From a virus: a stretch of DNA of 63,594 bases. This document shows, one piece after another, positions 23,801 to 35,800 of the stretch (the first letter of the stretch is position 1; every line of letters begins with the position of its first letter). The translations under genes and the position numbers were made by a program. The DNA lies in IMG/VR virus record IMGVR_UViG_3300020442_001396, positions 1 to 63,594 of that record. One strand, 5' to 3'. The notes beneath the pieces were generated by a model that worked only from the letters and a program-made list of their open reading frames with translations, was not told where the DNA came from and made no database searches.

Positions 23801-26800
23801 TTGATACTAGTGGTAACTTTGCAATTAAGAGAAAGATTGCTTCTTCTAATAAGTCAGAGAAAATTACCGATATTGTCATCGATGGAACTGATGTTTATGC
23901 ATCCTTAGAACTTGCTTCTACTCAATCTGAAGCAGATATTGATACTGGTGTTGCTAAGATTGCTTTTGGTACTAATACTATTGTTGTAACTTGGATTAAA
24001 CAGTTTGCCAATAGTCTGTATTCAATCATGGATACTAGTCTTGCTATTGACGAGTTCAAAGAACTTTATGTCACTGGTGGTCTAAGACTCAAGTCCGATG
24101 ATACTACTAGAGATAGTTTCTGGGTTGGTAAGATTAATACTGATGGTGCATTTATTTGGAACTATCGTTATCTTGCTCCATCTGGAGGATCTATCAGTGT
24201 TACTCCTTCAAGTGCAATCGATATCTTTGGTGATTTAAACATTGCATTTACTAGCACTAATAACACTAATAGTTTAACTACTGTTGATACTGTTAAGATT
24301 GGTTATGATGGAAAAATCAAGAACCATACAACTAATCAGTTTACTCAAAACAACATTGAAGGTATTACTGCTTATAGTATTGACGTTGATAACTCTGGTG
24401 ATGCTCATGTCGTTGGTCAAACTCAGTGGAATAGAAACGAGTTTATCTTCCCCTTCACTGGAGGATCTCAAGTTGATACAACCAGTCACTACACATTAAC
24501 TTCTACATCAACCAACAACTCCATCACATATGCTGATGACGTTGCTAAGATTAATGGTTATGCAACTGGTCAATCTACTTGGACACAAAGTAATTTACAG
24601 ATTACTTCTGCTCAATTAGGTGCAAGACTTAATAGTGATTTCACTGTTGAGATGATGGTCTTCAAGAATTCTGCTACAACTGCAGTTTCTGGTATCACTC
24701 AACATACTCTTATTGCTATCGGTGATGCTGAAGAAGCAACTGGTGGTCTTTGGTTATACTATGATGTAAGCAGCGGATACTTAGAACTTGTTATCACTAA
24801 CGGATCTACTAAGATCAACCAAGCAGGTGGTGCAGGACAGTCCTCCCTCAACAATATGTTTGCCGACAACACTTGGCAGTTCATTGGATTGAAGAGAGAA
24901 GGTAATATCTTTACTGTTTATGTGAATGGAATTCAAGCGATTCAATCTACAGTTCCTTCTACTGCTCTTGGTAGCAAGCATCTTTATGTTGGTCAGATCC
25001 CTGGTAGATCTGGTACTGCAGGTAACTTTAGAGTTAATGAGCAAGGTCAGTTCCATGTCGATAACTTCAGATTAAGAAACAGAGCAGTCACTCCTACAGT
25101 TCCTTCTGACGTTACTGTATTCCCGACTACAGGTGCATTTGGTTTATCTTACACTTGGACTGATACTGCATGGTTTACCACTAACCTTAACAGATATGAC
25201 TTCATTGATTATGATGGATTTGCACTTAAGGCAGATAAGAATGCTGATTCAGTAAGACTCGGTACAATTTCTACACAAACAAATACTCAACTAGGATTTA
25301 CTAGAACTGCTGTTTCTCCTGTTGTAGGAAGCACTCTTACCATGTCAAATACTGGTTATGGATTATCAGAGGCAGGTTTCCAATCTCTTGACTTTGATGA
25401 TGCTTCACTTAGCATGACTCAAGGAACTGAGAATCTTACTTATACTCAGGATGTTTGGAGTTCTAGAACTGCAACTGTTCCCTCTCCTGGATCTCAAAAA
25501 CTTAATGTTTCTGCTGTTGTTAAGGATAGATACTTCTTCAAAGTTACTCCTACAGTTAAGATCGATAACATTCAAGAGTTAACGATTAATCAATCATTTA
25601 GGTTTACTGTTGGTAGTAAGTTACGTCTTAACAATGATTCTGGACAGTTTGTCAATAGCGGTTATATTGTCAAAGTTGATGAAGCAACTAACAAGGTATA
25701 TCTTGCTGTAAACATTAATACATGGACAGATGATACTAACACTGGAAACTTAGTAACTGAACAGTTTAATGAGCAATCAACTTTTGGTATTGTTGGACCT
25801 ATTCCTAATGATATTAATGTCATTGAAGGTTTCTCATTCCCCTTAGTTGATAATACAACTCCAGGAACTTTTGATATTGATCTTGATAAGTACAACTTAG
25901 ATGGCACTTATAATGCTGCAGGTGGTCAAAATCTTGATTCGTTTGCTAAGTTCAAACCATTTGCAACTCTTGATTACTCTGTAAGAATCGATGAAGTAGC
26001 AGGAGGATCCCCATTTATTGTTGGTTCTGTTGTACAACTAAGTTCTAGTGATGTTTCATTCAACGCAGCATATAGCACTGTACAGATTACCAATCTAACT
26101 GCTGTAACTAAAATTACGTTAGTTGCTAATCTTGATAAGATCTTACAAGTTTCTTCTGTTGCTAATAGTGATGAAGTTTATGTAATTACTGATACTAGTC
26201 ACTATCTTTCTAAGGGAGATGTTATTTACGTTGATGGCAACCCATCTCAAGAAGTTGGTGGTGTGACCTATGATGAATATGATGGTGCGTTCCCTGTTGA
26301 TCGTGTTATTAGTCCTCTTGAGTTTACTTACAAGTTAAATCAAGCAGCAGTGAGTTCACCTGCCACATCTGCAGGTAATGTAAACATCTTCATGAAGTCT
26401 CCAACTTTGAAGATGTACTATGGTCACCAATACATCTTTGATTTAAGTCACTCTTCACTTGTTGGTGGTAACCTATCATTTGCTAAAGATAGTCTATACA
26501 AACTTGAATACTCCTTCAACTCTATTGAAAGAGTAGGAACTCCTGGTGTTACTGGTGCAGGTGCACCAAATCCTTCTGTCAAATTAAAAGTTGACGGAGA
26601 TATCGTTACTAATATTTCTTACTACTTTGACCCTTCTAGAACTGGTGCTGATTCTCCTGTTGTGCCTGGTAGTTACCTCGATGTTGTAGATTCTCCTTAC
26701 AAAGGTAATTTTGAGATCTCCTCTATTGCAGGTGCTACTATTACTCGTGGTGCTGATATTATCAAGTTCCCTCTTCTCAATGAACCAGAGGGTGCTGCAG

Positions 26801-29800
26801 ATATTAACCAAGCAAGTTATGCAACTTCATCCTTAAGAGCAGTTGGATCTATCAATGCTGTTCGTATTGTGAACCCAGGTGGTTTCTACACAAGATTACC
26901 TATTGTTTCTTCTATTCAGTCAACTAGACAGATTGAAAGAGTTCAGATTAATGATCCTGGAACTGAATATGCTGTTGGAACTTACACTGGTGTTCCTATT
27001 GCAGGTGATGGTGAAGGTGGATTTGTTACTATTAATGTTGCTGATGGAACGGATTCTGAAGGTGTAACTATTCCTGGTCAGATTCAATCTATTATTGTTA
27101 CCTCTCCTGGTAAAGGATACACTACTGCATCTATCGATATCGAATCAGTGTCTGGCATCTTAGGATCTGGTTTGACTGGATCTGGTGCTGAGGTTGTCGT
27201 TGTTATTCCTCCATTCGGTTCTGGTGCATCTATCTTCACTCAAGGTTCTAGTGTTGGTAAGATTAAGAAACTTAAGAACAACAACTTTGGTTATGATTAT
27301 CCTCATGACTACACTTTACGTCCTGAGATTACATTCCCAATCAATGCTCAGTTAACATCTACAAGTATTCTTGATAGTATTACAGTTACCGATCCTGGTA
27401 CTGGTTATTCTCAAGCACCTGCTGTTGTCATCACTGGTGGTGGCGGTTCTGGTGCTATTGCAGAAGCAACCATTAAGAACGGTCGTCTTGATACTATTAT
27501 CGTTAAGGATCCTGGTGCAGGTTATTCTTCAACTCCTACTGTATCACTGAGATCTTCATTCAACTATGTTATTAACCTTGACTTGGGACTCTTACAGTTT
27601 GCTTTCCCACATGGTATTACAAATGGTGCTCCTGTCACATTGAACGTTGTTGATACTGGTGAAGGTGCTGACTATCCTCTATCTGCAGGTGCTGTTGGTA
27701 GATTGAATGGAACTACTACTTACTACGCCATTGCAGGTGCTGCTAACTCTCTTGAACCAGATCAATTAAAACTTGCTATTACTTCTGCAAACGCTGCATT
27801 AGGTGACGCATTATCATTCGTTAACGCAGGTAATGGTCGTCAACAAGTTCTTACTGAATCTTTCGGTGGTTCTGCAACTGCAAACGTTATTACTTCTACT
27901 TTCCTTGAAGGTGAACTTGTTTATCAGGGTGAATCTCTTGCTGCTGCAACTGCTACTGGATATGTTTCGACTAACGCAGGTTGGCAGATTGGACCTAGAG
28001 TTCTTAAGATTGTTGACTATAGTGGAGAGTTCTCTACTGGTCAAAGAATCACTGGTGTGATTTCTAAGTCTTCTGGTATCATGAGTGATATCAAGGTTGC
28101 TAAAGGTGTTCTTGAGATTGGTTCTGTTACTAAAACTACTGGTCAGTTTATCGATGATGTTGGTAAACCATCTGAGATCATTCAGAAGATTCAAGACTCT
28201 TACTATTATCAAGACTTCTCTTATGCTGTTAAGTCTGCTGTTTCTATCGGTGAATGGAAAGAGATTCTTATCAAGAACGTTCACCCTGCATCGTTCAAAG
28301 TATTTGGTGAGTTAGATCTTAATGATTACGGATTTATTCCTAACAAAGAAACTTCATTCCAGTTAACAAAATCTGTTGAACTTGCAAGAGATGCAATCGT
28401 TCCTAATATTCAGAACTTTGCTCTGGTTGAACCTGTTTACTCTGAGTTCAATAATACTGAAGTACTATTCAGACAGAAACGACTAACTTCTTCTGAGAAC
28501 ATTCTAACCTCTGTTGTACAAAGACTTGATGATATTTCTAATCAGTTTGATGGTCAGAAGATTGCTTTCCCTCTAACTGTTGACGGTAACAACGTTGTTG
28601 CCAACGCTAACCAGTTAATGATTGTTCTTAACGGTGTTGTACAAACTCCAGAGTCTGCATTTGAGATTCAAGGTGATTCAATCGTCTTTGCAGAACCACC
28701 ACAACCTCCTGCAAGTGTTAAGTATGTAAACGTTCAGATCTCACCGATTTCTACTGTTGCTGTAACATTCAATAACATTAGTGGTATCTTCCCAACTGCA
28801 GGTATGACTCTGGTTGGTACTTCTTCTGCTGCTAGACTAACTGTCACCACGGTTGTTGGTGATACTATCAATGGTTTTATTACTCAGGGAACATATACTA
28901 CTGGTGAACTAGCAACTGTTGGTGCAACTGGTTTTGCTGCTAACGTTGCTGCTGTTACACCTATTTCAAATATTGGTCTATTCATCTTCGGTGAGAGTGT
29001 TACTAACCTAACAGGTGATACTGCAAAAGTTGAACAGATCAACCTTGCTAGTGGTGCTGAAACTCCTCTTGCTCAGTTACGTTATACAATCGGTGCTGCA
29101 ACTACATCTATTGAGATGGTTGCATTTAAAACAGATAATACTGCTGCTGACTATGCAGTCACTGCAGGAGTATTTGTTGCAGGAACTAACTATCAGTTAG
29201 GATCTGAAATCTTTAGAGTTGACACTGTTACTACTGGTTCAGAATCTACAACTCTTACTGTAACTAGAGGACAGAATGGAACTCAAGCAGTTTCACATCA
29301 AGAAGATGCTCCTGTATATGGTACTGACATTTCAATTACTAATGATCTTACCTTAAGTAAGATTGCAGGTACTTATCAGTCCACACCTGGATTATTTGAT
29401 ATTCAGTTGAATGATGTTATTATTGGTGCACAGTCTGGTGTTGTTGCTAGTATTACTCAAACTTCAACTTATCAAGATCCTACAACTCAAGAGTTTATTG
29501 GTCAGGTTAATATTTCCGAAGGTTCTTCATTCTTTGGATTACTATTCAACAGAATCACTTCTCAAACTTATCCGAACGTCGTTCTTGACGATATCTCCAA
29601 GTCTCAGATTGGTGTTGTTGATTTCACTGACAACAGCACTGCATTCGACAGTAGTTTCCCTGCTAATGAGCAGATAAACAACTATGTCATTCCTTATGAC
29701 AATGCAGTCGGTACTTTACAACAAGATGAATATATTCGTAACTACAAAGTAGAATACGGAAACAACAGTGGCGATTTCCAAGCAGGTGAAGATGCTAGAG

Positions 29801-32800
29801 TTAGAAAACTTACTTTTACTGACAGAATCGGTTCTGGTTTCTTCCAAGCAGGACAAGTCATTAGATCTAGAGATACAAAGGCAGAAGTTGTTGGTGCAAA
29901 CTCTGCACGTTCCACTATCTTCCTTGGTAAGATTGCTAGATCACAACGTGGTGGTTTAGATTACAACATCTCTACTTTTGCAGGTAATGCACAGTTAGAT
30001 ACTGCACAGAAGAAATTTGGTACTTCATCACTACTGTTAGATGGTGCAGGTGATTACATCTCTACAGATTCATCCTCTGACTTTGCATGGGGTTCTGCAG
30101 GATTCACTATTGAATGTTATATCCGTCCTAGCGATATTACTGGTACAAGAACTATCTTTGACTTTAGAGCATCATCTGCATCTGAAGTTGCAGGTAGACT
30201 ATACCTTGAAGCAGGACAAGTAAGATACAATGTAAATGGTTCTGATCTAGTAACATCTGGAGCAACTGCTGTTACTGCTGATACTTGGACACATGTTGTT
30301 GTTCAAAGATCTAGCACTACAGTCAAGATTATTCTTGATGGCGTAGAAAGAGGAACAGGAACTGATAGCACTTCCTATGTTGCCAAACCATTTAGAGTTG
30401 GTATGGATTATGCAGATGCTAACGGTTTCATCGGTCATATAGATGAAATTAGATTATCATCTACAACTCGTTATTCTACTTTACCATTCACTCCTCAAAA
30501 TGGTATCTTCCAAGGTGATAGTAATGCTAAGTTGATCTATCACTTAGATGGTGCTGATGGACAAACTTATACTGATGACTGGTCTGGTACTCAAGACTTT
30601 ACTATTGACGAATACTTCAACAATGATGCTATTCGTGAAACACAACGTCAAACTGGTGCCACTGCAGGATTTAACCAGAAGACACACAGATATATCAATG
30701 CTGCTGATAACATTATTTTGAACAGAGACTTCATTGCTCAAGAAGCAGTGTATATCATGAAGGAACGTTATCCTTACTTCACTGTTGTTGGTGGAGAGGT
30801 TAACTGTGAAGATGATGTTAGAGACATCTTAGATGCAATGGTTGAAGATCTTAGAAATGGATCTAACAGTCATGTTTGGGATGCTGCTGCACTTTATGTT
30901 GACAGAACTACAAACCCAGTTACTCTGTTGCATGTTTCTGATGATCTTGTTGAATCTTTATTCACATATGAGATTGTCGGTAAACTAGTTAAGTATGTTG
31001 TTAACAATACTCCATGGTCTGTTCAAGGCGATCATGGATTCACTCAGAAGTTTGATACTACAATCACTGATTCTGATTACGTCTCAACATCTCTAACTCA
31101 ATTCACTGCTTCTGGAGCAACTTATAATCCTGCTACTGGTGACATGGTTGTTACTAGCAGTGGACATGGATTGGTAAGTGACTCTACTATCACTGCAACA
31201 AACGCGACATACGTTGCTACCACTGGTATTTTGACTATTACTTCTAATGGTCATAATTTACAAAATGGAGATAGGATTCAACTTGCAGACAACTCCATTA
31301 CATTTACATGTTCAATGGATGGCAATTCTACAAACCATACCTATCCAAGACCTAACGATCCTGCTGCTTTAGGTTGGTTAGAAGTTCAGAATAAGACTAC
31401 AAATACTTTTGAACTAAATGTAGGTAAGTCAACTGCAGTTAATTATCAACCAACAGGTGCAACTTACGATCCTTCAACTGGTATCGCTGTTCTAACACTT
31501 CCTAATAATAACTTGGAAGTTGGTCAGACAGTTAAGATTGCACAAGATTCATTGACCTTCTCTAGAGGAACTGGTGGAAATGGAACTCTTCCTGCTTCTG
31601 ATAAGATTGTTTCTATCACACAAAATGGTGTAACATCTACTGCTACTGGTGCAAACTACAACCCTGCAACTGGTGTTTTACAAATCACTCAGAATGCTCA
31701 TGGATTTGTTGTAGGAGATAAGATCAGAATTGCTGATAATTCACTCTCCTTCACCTGCACTAAAGATGGTAATCATGAGACTAAGACTTATCCTCGTTCC
31801 ACTGATCCTTTCTCTGGAAGATGGTTAAGAATCTCTGCTAAGACAGACAATACATTTACAGTTAATGTTGGTCCTTCTTCTGCTGCAGATCAATATGCTC
31901 ATACTTTCGTATCTGCATCTGCAAATGGAATTATTAAGAAGAACAATACTATTACAGTTGACATTGGAACTGATTCCAACACAAGCACACATACATTTGC
32001 AAGTGCAACCTCCAGTGCAGTCGTTTCTGGCGGTAACTACACTCACACCTTCGTATCTGCTACTACTAATGGTATTACAGTTGCAGGTGACTCTGTATAC
32101 CTTGCTGATGGTGCAATATCATTCACTTGTTCTAAAGATGGAAACCAAAAGATTACCGCATACCCAAGATCTACTGATCCTGCTTCTAAGCAAGTCCTCA
32201 AGATCTCTGCCCACACCACGGATACGTTTACTATCAACGTTGGCGCATCAAGTGCTGATGATCAATACACTCACACCTTCTCAAGTGCAGTAAGTAATGC
32301 TATTACTAAATCTGAATATGATCTCACTGATTGTGTAGACGTTCAATCTACTGTTGCTAACTTACTTGATATCATCACTGACACCTTAGAAAACGCTGCT
32401 GCTGCATCACCTGTTGATCACTTAGCAACTGTTACTAAAGTGCTACCTGCCTATGAGTTTGTTGGTGGTACAGTCAATGCATACACAGAGGTTCCATTCA
32501 TTGTTGATTATCATGATGCTGGCACTGATCAAATCTATACTAATCAAATTGATGTAGATGCTCGTGGCAGATTCCGTGATGCTGCTAACTTGATTCGTGC
32601 AAACAGAAAGGTTATCGTTGATAAAGCAGCATATGACATGCTTCAGCGTTATCCTGATCTTGCACTTTCTATGCCTAGAAATGCTAACGGTACATCTACT
32701 GATGGTACGTTACGTTGTAAGACTGACCTTGGATTAATCTTAGATGGATTAGCAGATGATCTTTACGATGGTGGTAACCTAGAAACTATTACTGCTGCTA

Positions 32801-35800
32801 AATTCTACATCGGTGCAAGCGGTGAACTACAACATATCAGATTACAAGTTTGGCAATCTGTTTATGCACACGAAAGACTTGGATTCTATGCCAAGCAAGC
32901 AGTTACTGGTGATTTAACTTACGATAACACTGACGGTATTATCGTTGGTGACTGGGGTATTACTAATGATGCAGGTGGATGTGCAAACGTCAAGACTGCG
33001 ATTGATAACCTCGTAACTACAATTAATGATATCATCGCTCCGACTGGTTCTGATTTTGAGATTGCTGCTGATAGACTTTACTTCAATAGAAACTTTATCG
33101 CAGAAGAAATTACTGGACTCATCACTACTGAGTTTACATATCTGCTAAACAGTATTCAATATCAAGCATTCCAGTATCCTAACGGTGCCCTTGGTGAAGC
33201 AAAATGTCAGAGAGACTTGAAACTCATTATTGAGAGTGCAATCTCCGACTTACAGACTGGTGGAAACAATTCTACTATCGATGCTATCGCTAAGTATCTA
33301 ACTGCTGCTCTAACTCTTAACATCACTGATGGTGTTGAGCAACAGTTACTTGCCACTGTATATGGTATTGAACAACTTGAAGCACTTGGTAAGAAAGCAA
33401 TCGATAACTTACTCTATGCAAATGGTGAGGACACAGGTGGTACAGCAGGTGCATACTCAGCATTACATACCGATGATGCTGCAGTTCGCGATGCCTTAAG
33501 TATTTCTGACGCAGCAAGTGTCAAGAACAGATGGTCTGAACTTATTGAGATTGCTGTTAATATTCTTGCTCCTTCTAAGAAAATCGGTAGAAGTGCTGCC
33601 AAGCATATTCTTTACAACCGTAATTACTTCTTACAAGAAATTGAAACTCAAACTGTTGCTCAGTTTGGTGCAGGATCTTGGGTCTATACTGATTTTGTTA
33701 ACACTACTGTTGATGATCTCATTCACGATCTTATTACAACTGATACTAAGAAGAAAACTTCTGCATACAATATCACTTTCACTGGTCTAACTGGTGTATT
33801 CCAAGTTGGTGAAGTTATTAGATCTAATGTTGGCGGTTATGCAACTGTCTTAGAATTTGATGCTGAGACTAACTTCTTAGTTGTTGGTCCTTTCACAGGC
33901 ACTGCATGGGTTGCTACTAACACCTTAACAGGTAAGACATCTGGTGCAACTGCTACTGTTGGTGCTGTTGGTAGTCCTTATGACTGGTACACTGAAGTTG
34001 GTAATGTTAGAACTCTTGCTAGTGCAAGACTTATTACTTCTAATATCTCTGGTCAGATTGCAGGTACAAACCTCTGGACTAATCCAGAAGCATATGGAAT
34101 CAACTGGACACCTACAACTGGTGTAACTATCACCGATGATCAAGGTGTTGCTCCAGATGATACTCAAACTGCAGAAGATGTTACTCCTAATAATGGTCAA
34201 AACGGACAGCATGAAATCAATAGAGATTACAACCTAACTGCTTTTGAAACCTTTGACTCTGGCACAGTTACTTTCGATACTTCTAACGAAACGTTTGACA
34301 CTGGTTCTCCTGGAACTTCTGCATCTCAGCAGTTTACTTTCTCTGCATTTGTTAAGGCATCTGGTTCACAAGCAATCAGATTCCAATTACAACTTGATCC
34401 AGGTGGTGCAGGTGAACAGAATGCATTCTTTGATCTCAACCTCACTAACGGTACTACTGGTACAGTCTTTACTCCTCAAGGTGGTATTACTGCAGATGCA
34501 TTTGGTGCCATTCCTCTCGGAGATGGTTGGTACAGATGTTACATCACTGCTACATTCTCCTTCGGTTTCAATACTCTAAGAAGTAAGTTTATTATTAAGA
34601 GTGGTAGTGGTGCTACTGTTTGGACTGGTGATGGTTCTACTGGTATTCTTGTTTGGGGTGCAAAACTTACTAAAGCTGGACTTGATCCTTATCAAGCACA
34701 AAGCGGTAAGACATTCTTCTCTGATACCGAGTTCAATACTAAGAACTATATTCTTGATCTGTTACAAACTTATACTGTTGCATCTCTTGACAATAGTTTG
34801 ACATCTCCTTCTCCTGCTGCAGGATTCTATTCCTTCTACAGTTCTACTGATGCTGCAAACTATACTAAGGCATCTGTATCTGCAATGCTCAGATCAAACC
34901 TCGGAATTATCAGAAATCAACTTTCTAATGATACTTCCTATATTGGACTTACAACTTACAATGGAATCAGTCTTCCCACTAAGAAGTTTGGAACTAGAAA
35001 CATTCCTGTTGGTTTCAACGGTGGACTCAATCCTGCTGATTTCGCATATGGTTTACTCAGTAGTGCATATGCTGAAGTCGAATCTGTAACTCTCAACGAA
35101 GGTTTAGTTGTACAGGTTTACTCCAGATTTAGAATCGACGGTGATATCACTGACGGTCCTTACACAATGAATGAAGTTGTTGCCAAACAGGGTGCTCCTT
35201 CTATTACTGGTGTTGTTTACGGATTCCATGAGGATGCTAACTTCAAGTATCTTGACGTCAGGATTACTGCAGGTCCTTGGGCAATCACAGATAACATTGT
35301 TGGTGCAACTAACTCTACTACTGCTCAGATTAGTGCTATTGAAACTCGTGTTCATATCATTAATCTCAAGGGTGACTTTGTTGCTGACATCCCATTCAAG
35401 GGTTACACCTCTGGTGCAACTGCACAACCTACTTCCTTCTTGAAGGCAGAGGCAGCAGTTACTGATAACACTGGTGGTAAGTTGACTGTTGACACTGAAT
35501 CTCTACTCGGAACATTTGAAAAAACTGCAGTTGTTTATCCTTCTGCTTCTAGACAGTTCATCACAGTTTCCAAGTATGCAGGACTCGATATTGGTGTTGG
35601 TGACAGAATCGCATCTGTCGGATACAAGAGATTTGGTATTAATATTATTAGTGGACTTAATAACTTCACTGTTGGTAACAGACTTTATAAGGTTGTATCT
35701 GGTGTTCAAGATTCTGCCACATACGGTATCATTACTGATGTAGACATTGCAAATAACTACGTCTACATGGTTGAGTTCCAAGGAACATTTACTCAGGGTG

